21,376 bases of DNA from a virus: positions 2,603 to 23,978 of the IMG/VR virus record IMGVR_UViG_3300030117_007448. The stretch is one strand, 5' to 3'. Below the pieces are notes generated by a model that saw only the letters and a list, made by a program, of their open reading frames with translations, was not told the origin of the DNA and made no database searches. The translations under genes and the position numbers were made by a program. This document shows positions 7,122-14,779 of this stretch, one piece after another; within the stretch, counting starts at the first letter, position 1; each line of letters opens with the position of its first letter.

Positions 7122-8468
7122 ATGGCAGAACCAATATCAACGATACTTTATAATAGAGCAGCAATTACTTCTTTGGATGAAAAACAAACTGTTGATCTAA
7201 GTAAATCGATTATATCTTTTGATTACTATGAAGACATATTGCAACAGTCAATTACAGCGACAATAAGAATAGAATCAATGTATAGTTACGTTAATCAACT
7301 ACCTATACGAGGAGGAGAAAGAGTTGATATTGATTTGTTAGTATCTTTTGGTGAAGTTACAGGCCCAGACGCTGGTTTTAAATTAACAAATGATACACCA
7401 TTATATGTCTATAAAGTAAGTGACTGGAATACACAAAGGATGATTGAAAGTTGTACTCTTCATTTAACATCAATTGAACATTTTTCAAATCAAAGTACAA
7501 GGTGTAGAAAAAAATATAATTTTAATAGTATTAGTGATCATGTAGAAGATATTTTGAAAAACACATTACAAACAAAGAAAGATATTAAAGTAGAAGCAAC
7601 TGCAAATTCATACACATTTATTGGTAATAGTAAAAAACCATTTTATACTTTATCATGGTTAGGAACTAAATCGATATCACAAGTCACTGAAAAGAGTGGA
7701 GTATCTGGTGAAGGTAAGTATGCAGAAAATAAAGGTACTGCTGGATTTTTATTTTATGAAAATAAAAAAGGATTTCATTTCCGAAGTATTGATAGTTTAG
7801 TGTCGAATACTCAGGTTCAAGATAAAAAAACTGATTTAGAACCAAAACAATATTATCATGTCGGTGGTAAAGTAATTGAAGAAAACAAACTTTATAATAG
7901 TCTTAAAATTTTAAATTATAGTCTCGAAAAAAACATTGACCTTAAAAAATCACTGTCGATTGGAATGTATTGTAATCAATTTTATTACTATAATACTCAA
8001 TCAAATGAATTATCTCTTTATAACTACAAATTAAAAGAGGAGATAAAAAATGCAACTAAATTAGGAAATGAAGAATCAATAACAGTTAATAGTGAATATG
8101 CAGATGTACCTACAAGGACTATGTTCAGAACTTCTGATCATGGTGTTTTAAATCCAAGTGGATCATTAACTGAATCTCAATCAGATAGTGGTGGTGATGC
8201 AGTTATGGCAAAATCTGCATCAAGAATAAACTTATTGTTCACACAGGCACTAAATATTATGGTACCACTGAATGTGGAATTAGCAGTTGGAGATTTTATC
8301 TACTGTGAATTTCCTAAACTTGAGGGTGGAGATGCAGTTGAAGTTGATGATCAAATGAGTGGAAACTATGTTATTAGAGAATTGCGTCATCATTTCGCTG
8401 GAGGGCAATGTACTACATCTCTCAAACTTATGAGAGATTCTTATGGATTGTATGGTCCAAATCAATAG
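7122..8468 (+). CDS. gp27: Baseplate hub protein, T4 gp27-like
   Basis: 448 residues (T4 gp27 is 391). The N-terminal part has the early beta-barrel pattern of hub proteins: DLSKSIISFDYYEDILQQSI followed by ATIRIESMYSYV and ERVDIDLLVSF. The middle reads KPFYTLSWLGTKSI, then GTAGFLFYENKKGFHFRSID, which is characteristic of gp27-type hubs in myoviruses. The C-terminal part (RINLLFTQALNIMVPLNVEL then GDFIYCEFPKLEG and GNYVIRELRHHFAGGQ) is the barrel found in gp27/gpD-type hub proteins. Trimers of gp27 form the ring that holds the gp5 spike and adapt three-fold spike to six-fold tube symmetry. Some cyanophage annotations may use a VrlC-like name for this gene. It starts three bases after the previous stop and lies just upstream of the OB-fold gp5-type gene, its expected partner. 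Confidence 0.75.
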   Translation: MAEPISTILYNRAAITSLDEKQTVDLSKSIISFDYYEDILQQSITATIRIESMYSYVNQLPIRGGERVDIDLLVSFGEVTGPDAGFKLTNDTPLYVYKVSDWNTQRMIESCTLHLTSIEHFSNQSTRCRKKYNFNSISDHVEDILKNTLQTKKDIKVEATANSYTFIGNSKKPFYTLSWLGTKSISQVTEKSGVSGEGKYAENKGTAGFLFYENKKGFHFRSIDSLVSNTQVQDKKTDLEPKQYYHVGGKVIEENKLYNSLKILNYSLEKNIDLKKSLSIGMYCNQFYYYNTQSNELSLYNYKLKEEIKNATKLGNEESITVNSEYADVPTRTMFRTSDHGVLNPSGSLTESQSDSGGDAVMAKSASRINLLFTQALNIMVPLNVELAVGDFIYCEFPKLEGGDAVEVDDQMSGNYVIRELRHHFAGGQCTTSLKLMRDSYGLYGPNQ

Positions 8469-8477
8469 GAGACAATT

Positions 8478-8705
8478 ATGAAAACTATCGAAGAGCACAT
8501 TCAAAAAGACAAAGAGATCCTCGCAGATCCAAATACTTCTGAACCAATGCGTCATCATATAGAAGAGGAGTTGCATGAACTTGAGGTTTATGAAGAGCAT
8601 CATCATGATGAAATAGTAGCAGGAGATCACCATGATCCAAATGCACTCGAACTATTTTGTGAGATGCACCCTGATGAACCAGAGTGTTTAGTATATGACG
8701 ACTAA
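8478..8705 (+). CDS. Small His/Glu-rich conserved cyanophage protein
   Basis: 75 residues, beginning MKTIEEHIQKDKEILADPNT. A strong Shine-Dalgarno (AGGAGA, 8467-8472) overlaps the stop of the previous gene and sits five bases before the ATG. The protein is highly acidic, with His clusters YEEHHHDE and GDHHDP and two Cys near the end (LFCEMHPDEPECLVYDD). It has no signal peptide or membrane segment. The His/Cys/Asp pattern could bind a metal ion, but no known metal motif is complete. Small proteins of this character occur between the hub genes of T4-like cyanophages as I recall them, without known function. Its stop overlaps the next start by one base (TAATG), so the two are translationally coupled. 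A chaperone or minor component of the hub is a reasonable guess. Confidence 0.8.
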   Translation: MKTIEEHIQKDKEILADPNTSEPMRHHIEEELHELEVYEEHHHDEIVAGDHHDPNALELFCEMHPDEPECLVYDD

Positions 8706-11020
8706 TGTTAACTGAACAACTACTAAAAACAAATTTTTCTGGTAAGGACGGTTTCTCTTGGTGGATAGGTAGAGTTGCTCATCCATCATATTGGAAAATG
8801 CAGAACCTTGCCTCTGCTGCTGCAGGATCAGCATCACATAGAGTTAAAGTTAGAATTATAGGTTATCATCCTTGGGATGATACATTACCTGAAAGTGATC
8901 TTCCTTGGGCAAATGTGTTGATGGATCCTGTAACTGGTAGTGGACAGGGATCGATGGGAGATACTTTGAATTTAGTAGGTGGTGAAACTGCAATTGGATT
9001 CTTCAGCGATGGTGAGGAAGCACAGCAACCTGTGATTATAGGATTACTTCATAGGTCAGCAGAAGCTACAAATTCAATAACAGAAGAAGAAATACAATCA
9101 AGTGGTAGTAATCAGTTCAGACCATTCACAGGATACCCTGGAAAAAATCCTGCACCTACTAAGAAAACACCAGAGATAATTGAAGATCCAGTAATCGTAG
9201 AGAATAGTCCAAAAAGAGTTGAATCAGGAAAAGTAAAAAAAGATAACAAAAGAGAAAGCAGTAATGTATTGCATGATAAAGATGGAAAATTAATCGCTAG
9301 TGCAGCAGCTGCTGCTTTTGAAAGAGATAATACAAAGGAACAAGATAAACCCTCCACATGTGAGGACAATGTAGTTGGAGATATAGCACAAGCATTAACT
9401 GATTTTGTAGCGTTTGCATCTGTACTAGAGTCATTTCAAGGAAATTTTATAGATCCTTTGACGAATGCGATTGTAGATATGGAACAGCAGATTAGAGATA
9501 CTGCTAGAGCAGTACAGAGAATTGTAAAGAAAGCACTGAACAATATTCGTACTGGATTGATAAAAAGAATAATGAGTCTCTTCAAAATTTTTGCATCCAT
9601 TGGTAAAAAATTAAATCCACTTGATTTCTTTTTAGGTCCTGCAGCACAGAAAGCATTTAAGAAAATCATAAAAATAATATTCTGTTTATTTGATACTATC
9701 TTTGGTGACATTCTTCCCTTTATAACGAATTTAATTAAAGGTTTACTAGGAAGAGTGATTAATGTTGGTATCTGTGCTGTTGAACAATTTACATCAGGTA
9801 TAGTTGGTAAGTTGATGGATATGATTAAAAAAGTAACTGGTCCAATACTTGCTGGAATTAATTGGTTAACAGGAGGACTTGCAAATATCACCAATGTTTT
9901 ATCAAAAGTTAGTAGTTATGCAAGACAAATTATAGCATTCCTAGATTGTACTGGTGTTAAATGTAATAAACCAAGCAAATGGGTATCAAATTTTGGTGGT
10001 TCAGTTCAAGTTAAAGCAGATAATTGGAATAAGATACTGTCAAACACAGATTTCTTAAGTGGACTTCAAGAAGACTTAGCAGAGGTAGAGAAGAATTTAG
10101 GAAAACAAAAACTAGCAAAATGGATTGCTGGTGAAGATTTAGAATCAGCGAAAAAAGCAAATATTAATGGTTCTAATGTATATGATTTATTACAAACACT
10201 TGATAAAATAACCGACGGTAAGACATCAGAGTTGTTTGAGCAGGGTGGATTTGGATCAATCGAAGCAGCGATTGCATCATTCTCTCTCTTCGGTAATGGT
10301 TCAGATATATTCAGTGGTTGTAATAATAACACATATAATCCACAAACTCAAGATGATTTAAGTCCACTACCAGTTGGTGTTAAACATCCACAATGCATAC
10401 CACCAGCAGCAGAAATTAGAGGTGTGGGAACAGGTGCAGTTGTCAAACCGATAGTTGGAAACAACAGACAAATATTCTCGGTTGAAGTTTTAGATGGTGG
10501 AAGTGGATATGATAGTTCAACAAAAATTACTATTTTTGATAAGAGTGGACATGGTGAGGGTGCAAGAGGAGAAGTTATAGTTAAAGATGGTGCAGTAAAT
10601 AGCATTGTTTTAACAAGTCAAGGTTCTGGATACTGTGGTGGTGAAAATAATATTGATTTAAATGTTGGAGTTGGAACAGATATATCTGGAATTATAACAA
10701 GTATTCATGTCTCTGCACCAGGAATAGGATATACTAGTGGCGATTCATTTACCGTTGTTGGTTCTGGGATTACTGGTTCCTTGACAATTACTCCAAATGG
10801 TTCTATAATAGGAGCACAACTTCCGACCAATAATAATTTAGAATATGATAGTAGACCACTTATTATATTAAATACATCCGATGGTTCTAGTGCAAAATTG
10901 ACACCAATAATGAAATATAACGCTCAATTAATTACTGATCAAGATGGATCTACAGGTGTAAGACCATTAGTCGGAATCACCAGTGTGATTGACTGTCCAC
11001 CAGATGAGCATTTTAAGTAA
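8705..11020 (+). CDS. gp5: Baseplate hub/spike protein, gp5-type OB fold, no lysozyme domain
   Basis: 771 residues. Residues 1 to about 125 match the T4 gp5 OB-fold: FSWWIGRVAHP, HRVKVRIIGYHPWDD, DLPWANVLMDPVTGSGQGSM and GGETAIGFFSDGEEAQQPVI. A polar linker follows (about 125-220), then a long mostly helical region with hydrophobic helices (about 220-430, e.g. IIKIIFCLFDTIFGDILPFI). Residues 573-771 are a Gly-rich beta region with three related turns ending GGSGY (598-602), QGSGY (639-643) and PGIGY (672-676). In T4, a lysozyme and a triple beta-helix follow the OB fold. Neither is seen here; the lysozyme is apparently replaced by the domain in the 502-residue protein, and the spike by the next gene. 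Start is coupled to the previous stop (TAATG). Confidence 0.85.
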   Translation: MLTEQLLKTNFSGKDGFSWWIGRVAHPSYWKMQNLASAAAGSASHRVKVRIIGYHPWDDTLPESDLPWANVLMDPVTGSGQGSMGDTLNLVGGETAIGFFSDGEEAQQPVIIGLLHRSAEATNSITEEEIQSSGSNQFRPFTGYPGKNPAPTKKTPEIIEDPVIVENSPKRVESGKVKKDNKRESSNVLHDKDGKLIASAAAAAFERDNTKEQDKPSTCEDNVVGDIAQALTDFVAFASVLESFQGNFIDPLTNAIVDMEQQIRDTARAVQRIVKKALNNIRTGLIKRIMSLFKIFASIGKKLNPLDFFLGPAAQKAFKKIIKIIFCLFDTIFGDILPFITNLIKGLLGRVINVGICAVEQFTSGIVGKLMDMIKKVTGPILAGINWLTGGLANITNVLSKVSSYARQIIAFLDCTGVKCNKPSKWVSNFGGSVQVKADNWNKILSNTDFLSGLQEDLAEVEKNLGKQKLAKWIAGEDLESAKKANINGSNVYDLLQTLDKITDGKTSELFEQGGFGSIEAAIASFSLFGNGSDIFSGCNNNTYNPQTQDDLSPLPVGVKHPQCIPPAAEIRGVGTGAVVKPIVGNNRQIFSVEVLDGGSGYDSSTKITIFDKSGHGEGARGEVIVKDGAVNSIVLTSQGSGYCGGENNIDLNVGVGTDISGIITSIHVSAPGIGYTSGDSFTVVGSGITGSLTITPNGSIIGAQLPTNNNLEYDSRPLIILNTSDGSSAKLTPIMKYNAQLITDQDGSTGVRPLVGITSVIDCPPDEHFK

Positions 11021-11026
11021 AAGGTC

Positions 11027-11632
11027 ATGGCAGAATTAGTATCTACAGAAAAAATAAACGATTTAGTTAAGAAGTTAGTGGCAGATGAGGTTGGAAATTA
11101 CTTTCGTATGTCTAGACCTGGTTTTGAAATTGCTTCTGGATATAAGACTAATGGACATGGAGTTGCTGAATATTGTATGACCACTGACACTGCACAAGGA
11201 ATTCATTTTTATCAAGATGGGCAGTGTAAGATGAGTTCAAAAAAATCAATAGAAATATACTCAGGAGATAAGGCAGGAGAGGAAGATTTTTCAATTACAA
11301 TTCAGACATCACATGGTGATATCAAGGTAAGTGCAAAGCAAAATGATGTAGTAATACAAGGTAATCGAATTATGATTCATGCAAGTGAACTCCTTCAACT
11401 TAGATCTGCTGGTAAAATTGATATTGCTGCACCCTCGATTGATCTTTTTGGAGATGATCTTAATGTGATAGCAATTGATACTTTAAGACTTCTTGGTGGT
11501 AGCACTGAACTTTTTGCAGACAATTCTCTAGAAATATCTGAAGGTGTAGATCTATTGTTAAATACAGATATAGTTACTAGATTAACAAATCTTGCTGACG
11601 ACATTAAGAAATTACTACTGTTCTCGATATGA
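11027..11632 (+). CDS. Beta-helical central spike-like protein
   Basis: 201 residues. An N-terminal helix (about 1-25) is followed by a polar segment, then from about 85 to 180 by short alternating beta strands, typical of a triple-stranded beta-helix: FSITIQTSHGDIKVSAKQND, VVIQGNRIMIHASELLQLRS, KIDIAAPSIDLFGDDLNV and TLRLLGGSTELFADNSLEI. This resembles the C-terminal part of T4 gp5 and of VgrG spikes, although the strict VxGxxxxx repeat of T4 is not present. A final helix ends LTNLADDIKKLLLF. The gene directly follows the OB-fold hub gene (six bases apart) and overlaps the next by four bases (ATGA). It probably forms the membrane-piercing needle below the hub, made here as a separate chain. 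An AAGG lies only three bases before the ATG. Confidence 0.7.
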   Translation: MAELVSTEKINDLVKKLVADEVGNYFRMSRPGFEIASGYKTNGHGVAEYCMTTDTAQGIHFYQDGQCKMSSKKSIEIYSGDKAGEEDFSITIQTSHGDIKVSAKQNDVVIQGNRIMIHASELLQLRSAGKIDIAAPSIDLFGDDLNVIAIDTLRLLGGSTELFADNSLEISEGVDLLLNTDIVTRLTNLADDIKKLLLFSI

Positions 11633-12501
11633 GTAGAATTACAACTATACATTGCCCAAAGATTTTAGTTAGTCCTTTAGATACATCTATTGCGACTTTC
11701 TCGAACTTAGGATTTAACGCAGGAACATTAGTGAATTCTGGTGTAAGTTTCTTTGGTGGAACATTACAGTTAGGAGTTGCCAGAGCAGCAGTAAATATCG
11801 GACCACCGATTACCATTCCAGGAGTAGCACTACCATTTTCCTTATGGGTTGATGGTATTTCAGTTTTTGTTGGTGTAACTAATTTTATTGGTGCTAGATT
11901 TTCATTTGGATTTGTACAGAACAATGGATTCCATCAAACCAATGGTGCAAAACAAGCGAATGGTGCTGTAGTAAACAATGGCTTTGTGGTTGACAACGCT
12001 ATTCAAGTGGAAAATGGTTTCACTAGAATGAATTCAAACTATAGTTCTCCTGTTGGTTTTGGTGCAATCTTTACAGGAAGAGCATTAAGAAATAAAGGAT
12101 TCGATATACCACATCCAACTAAAAAAGGAACAAGAGTAAGACACATATGTGTTGAGGGTCCAGAGTCTGCTGTTTACATACGAGGTAGATTGACTGGTTC
12201 AAATATAATAGAATTACCAGACTATTGGGATGGATTGGTTGACCTAGATACTGTTACAATATCATTAACACAGATAGGATATGCTCAAGACTTGATTACT
12301 GAGGGTGTCAAGTGGGGTAAACAAGTTTATGTTAAGTCTGGAAACGGAACTACGATTGATTGTTATTATTCTATCTGGGCAAACCGAATAGGTCCACCAT
12401 TACATGTGCAGTATGAAGGAGAATCACCAGCAGACTATCCTGGGGATCAATCTGATCATTCGATTGCTGGATATGATTATGATGTTAGAGGAGGTAAGTG
12501 A
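11629..12501 (+). CDS. Tail/spike-associated protein with cyanophage fibre-type C-terminal domain
   Basis: 290 residues. Residues 1-95 are hydrophobic, Gly-rich and beta-like (MSRITTIHCPKILVSPLDTS, with PPITIPGVALPF). About 98-131 is a run of short NG-containing units (NNGFHQTNGAKQANGAVVNN), probably a beta-helix or fibre shaft. Residues about 158-275 form a recognisable module, FDIPHPTKKGTRVRHICVEG then PESAVYIRGRL, LPDYWDGLVDLDTVTISL and YEGESPADYPGD. I recall this as a C-terminal domain of tail fibre proteins in marine phages, with distant bacterial relatives beginning K.F.I.HP. Its position right after the spike-like gene suggests a tip or spike-associated protein; a PAAR-like tip is possible for the N-terminus but no PAAR motif is clear. 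Start overlaps the previous stop by four bases. Confidence 0.75.
   Translation: MSRITTIHCPKILVSPLDTSIATFSNLGFNAGTLVNSGVSFFGGTLQLGVARAAVNIGPPITIPGVALPFSLWVDGISVFVGVTNFIGARFSFGFVQNNGFHQTNGAKQANGAVVNNGFVVDNAIQVENGFTRMNSNYSSPVGFGAIFTGRALRNKGFDIPHPTKKGTRVRHICVEGPESAVYIRGRLTGSNIIELPDYWDGLVDLDTVTISLTQIGYAQDLITEGVKWGKQVYVKSGNGTTIDCYYSIWANRIGPPLHVQYEGESPADYPGDQSDHSIAGYDYDVRGGK
12488..12495 (+). promoter_or_regulatory. Strong ribosome binding site for the 638-residue gene
   Basis: GAGGAGGT lies five bases before ATG 12501, inside the end of the preceding gene. It is the best Shine-Dalgarno match I noticed in the window; many neighbours have none. It decides the start: GTG 12498 would leave only two bases of spacing. 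Confidence 0.85.
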
Positions 12502-14417
12502 TGGCAGAATTTAAAATAGGTGAAGTAAATAATTATTTCAATCAAGATGATGCTAATTCTATTTTTAGATTAGATGCTGCTGATGAAAATGTCAGTAAAG
12601 ATAAAAGAGATCAAAAAAGAGTTGAGATAATAGTAGAAAATTTAGAAAAGAAAATTAAAGATAAAAATAATCAAAGAGATCAACTTTTAGATCAACTTCA
12701 ATTGTTAGATATTCAAATAGATGCATACGATAGATTAATCATTGAGATTGATGAGAAAGTGCAACCTTTTTTAGATCCAATTAATACTCAAATAAATGCA
12801 GTCAAGGCAGCATATGATGCAAGAATCGCTGCTAATTGTGCTAATTCTTTAAAGTGGGTTGCTATTGCATGGGGAGAAGATGATAATGGTGATCAACTCA
12901 TAACATATGAGTGTCAAAGAAACGCACTACAAACTGTAACAAGGCAAGAAAGAATAGATGGAAGTATTGAAATAATTAGAACAGGAGTCACTGATCCTGG
13001 AACTATAGTTACTGGATATTATGCATATAAATTTTACAGAAAACCTTTGAATAGAGATTATGGTGCAAATTTAGTTGACGTTTTTAGTGGATCAGTCAGT
13101 ACAGGGTCAACAATTCTACAAGTAGAGCAGTCAGAATTTGATGCGACTGCTGGTGATGATGGATTAGAATTTAAAATTGGAGATGAGATAACCGATAGCA
13201 TAGAAAGTCCTAGTCTATTTTCTTTAGGAAGTCTTCCTGCGATTGTCGGAGTCGGAACCACCACAACCTTTAGTGGTATTACAACTACAATTCAAGGAAG
13301 TATATCTGTAGGATCAACTATTCTTTCATTAGTTGGTTTTGGAACTGTAGATATTGGTTTTACATCTGGAAATGTAGTAGATCGTTTAAACTCTGGTCAA
13401 TTTACATCTACAGCAGCAGATTTTGGTGCAAAGGTTGGATCTGGAATTGGTAAAACTGGAACTCTTCCGATTGATACAAAAGTTATTGCGATTGGTAGTG
13501 GTTCAACAAGTTATGAATATTATGATGCAACATTTAACAGTGGAGTTGGTTCAATTAGAACTCGAACTGAAAATGTAATGACATTAGTTTTAAGTTCTGC
13601 TGCGATTGGTTCAACAAGTCTTGGTTCATTTAATGTTGGTATCGTTTCATTTACACCATCTCTCATATTAAGTGAAGCAGCGACTGGAAATGGTTCTGGA
13701 GTTCAGTTTAGTGTAATTCGACCAGCAAAAGATCCAGATAGAGATTTTGATTTTCAAAAAAATCCAATGGATCCTGTTACAATTGGATTAATCACTGGAA
13801 GTAATGCAGGATTAGGACATACTGCACTCGTAGTTAACAATGCAGAACCCACAAGATCAATTGGTTGGCATCAAGTTAGAAATTATACTTTTAGACAATC
13901 TAATGGTGAGGTGAGAGAGTATGATCCCGAACCACCACAAGGTGGAGGAAGAGCAATTTACCACTCAGGAAATCAAGCATGGCCAATTGTTGTAACTGAT
14001 GATGGTGATGGTGGAACAGATGAGAGATATGCATATGAAGGAGAAAAAATAATTGTAGGTGCAACTGGAACTAATTCAGTTATCATTTCTGATCCAGATG
14101 ATGATGATGGTGTGGGTCCAGGGCCAAGTCAAAATCTTGGAACAACTAGTGTATCACCTGGTATAACTGGAAACTGCACCACTCTTGCAAACAACATAAC
14201 CACAGAAAATGCAGCGTTAGTTACAATCACAAATCAAAATTTACCACAGGCAAACAAATTTGCTGCACAAGCAAGAGCACTTAGGGAACTCAGAGATGAT
14301 ATGGAACTTGATGCTTATGGTTTACTGCAGGCTTCTGCAGCAACTCGTAAGGAGATAGATAGATTAACAGTTCTTCTAAATGAAATAAAAGGAGAGGAAT
14401 TAGAATCCTACGGTTGA
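12501..14417 (+). CDS. Structural protein with helical ends and beta-rich middle
   Basis: 638 residues from ATG 12501, overlapping the previous stop by one base (TGATG). A strong Shine-Dalgarno (GAGGAGGT, 12488-12495) sits five bases before this ATG; the GTG at 12498 is too close to it. Residues about 40-90 form a coiled coil (IIVENLEKKIKDKNNQRDQL), as do about 565-635 (NNITTENAALVTITN to KEIDRLTVLLNEIKGEE). Between them lies a Gly/Ser/Thr-rich beta region with GYYAYKFYRKPLNRDYG and strand-like units such as VSTGSTILQVEQSEFD and GSISVGSTILSLVGFGTVDI. Pairing of the two terminal helices could make an elongated trimer or bracket. I do not recognise a named family. The location after spike genes and before the giant fibre-like gene suggests a baseplate or fibre attachment component. 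Confidence 0.8.
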   Translation: MAEFKIGEVNNYFNQDDANSIFRLDAADENVSKDKRDQKRVEIIVENLEKKIKDKNNQRDQLLDQLQLLDIQIDAYDRLIIEIDEKVQPFLDPINTQINAVKAAYDARIAANCANSLKWVAIAWGEDDNGDQLITYECQRNALQTVTRQERIDGSIEIIRTGVTDPGTIVTGYYAYKFYRKPLNRDYGANLVDVFSGSVSTGSTILQVEQSEFDATAGDDGLEFKIGDEITDSIESPSLFSLGSLPAIVGVGTTTTFSGITTTIQGSISVGSTILSLVGFGTVDIGFTSGNVVDRLNSGQFTSTAADFGAKVGSGIGKTGTLPIDTKVIAIGSGSTSYEYYDATFNSGVGSIRTRTENVMTLVLSSAAIGSTSLGSFNVGIVSFTPSLILSEAATGNGSGVQFSVIRPAKDPDRDFDFQKNPMDPVTIGLITGSNAGLGHTALVVNNAEPTRSIGWHQVRNYTFRQSNGEVREYDPEPPQGGGRAIYHSGNQAWPIVVTDDGDGGTDERYAYEGEKIIVGATGTNSVIISDPDDDDGVGPGPSQNLGTTSVSPGITGNCTTLANNITTENAALVTITNQNLPQANKFAAQARALRELRDDMELDAYGLLQASAATRKEIDRLTVLLNEIKGEELESYG

Positions 14418-14442
14418 CACTTAGCGTGATCAGTGGTAGAAT
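14414..14442 (+). promoter_or_regulatory. Near-consensus sigma70-type promoter
   Basis: TTGACA (14414-14419) is followed after exactly 17 bases by TAGAAT (14437-14442). The -35 is a perfect consensus match and the -10 differs at one base (TATAAT). Transcription would begin near 14449, about 15 bases before the 58-residue gene. The -35 overlaps the stop codon (14415-14417) of the preceding structural gene. Host sigma70-type promoters are used by early genes of cyanophages, so this may let the small gene be expressed apart from the late cluster. Confidence 0.7.
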
Positions 14443-14463
14443 AAATTACCAAGCATATCAAAC

Positions 14464-14640
14464 ATGGAAATCAAACGCAATGATTTGAGAGAGTTACAAT
14501 ATCTTCAAGAAGATATGGCAGAACATTTCTGTGATCACTTTGGAGTGAGTGGGGAAACTTACTGGACATGTGTTGAATCAGTTGCTCAAGTAAAACTACT
14601 TGAGAACAGAGGTCAGTTAAAGTTTGATGATTTTTCATAG
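14464..14640 (+). CDS. Small conserved-looking protein of unknown function (58 aa)
   Basis: 58 residues, beginning MEIKRNDLRELQYLQEDMAE and ending LENRGQLKFDDFS, with the stop at 14638-14640. It looks like two or three amphipathic helices, with Cys at 23 and 36 and Trp at 34 (GETYWTCVESVAQVKL). It lacks membrane segments. The gene has its own near-consensus sigma70 promoter 22 bases upstream and is followed by a cluster of late-type promoter boxes, so it stands apart from the structural operon on both sides. Small acidic helical proteins expressed early in phages often modify or bind host proteins, but nothing here shows that directly. There is no Shine-Dalgarno in the short leader. An antisense frame on the minus strand over the same bases is less plausible because it has neither promoter nor expected orientation. 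Confidence 0.7.
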   Translation: MEIKRNDLRELQYLQEDMAEHFCDHFGVSGETYWTCVESVAQVKLLENRGQLKFDDFS

Positions 14641-14779
14641 GAAAAGTAAAATCCAAGTTTGATTTCATAAATACTGGAAAAAATTTTTCGGCCATTTTTT
14701 AGGAAAATACCGTTTTAATAAATATCCTTATTTCTTTATTCATAAATAAATCAGAAGAAAAAATTAGTGTGTTAATACA
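14641..14779 (+). promoter_or_regulatory. Intergenic region with three T4-late-type promoter boxes
   Basis: This 139-base gap, the longest in the window, contains CATAAATA (14666-14673), AATAAATA (14717-14724) and CATAAATA (14741-14748), all matching the NATAAATA late promoter box of T4-like phages. The last lies 31 bases before the ATG of the giant gene, giving a leader of roughly 20 bases. Late promoters of this type are read by host polymerase with phage gp55 and gp33. A self-complementary GAAAAAATTTTTC at 14677-14689 lies between the first two boxes and is not a convincing terminator. Confidence 0.6.

Noticed and set aside
9436-9894. Minus-strand 152-codon frame inside the gp5-type gene
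   Set aside because: Antisense to a clear coding region. Hydrophobic composition is what the complement of Asn/Lys/Ile-rich coding gives. No start signals.
10348-10605. Minus-strand 85-codon frame
   Set aside because: Complement of the Gly-rich gp5 C-terminus; Pro/Ser/Leu-rich composition typical of antisense frames.
8705-11020. Lysozyme domain within the gp5-type protein, as in T4
   Set aside because: After the OB fold there is a polar linker and then hydrophobic helices; no E...D/T catalytic arrangement or lysozyme motifs were found.
12498-12500. GTG start for the 638-residue protein
   Set aside because: The strong Shine-Dalgarno at 12488-12495 would be only two bases away; ATG 12501 has proper spacing.
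14471-14695. Minus-strand 74-codon frame over the small plus-strand gene
   Set aside because: It lies antisense to the 58-residue gene, which has a near-consensus promoter and the orientation of the whole cluster.
14675-14700. Possible terminator: A-run/T-run palindrome followed by six T
   Set aside because: The pairing is only A-T with no GC-rich stem and the GGCC lies in the wrong place; it could equally be AT-rich background.
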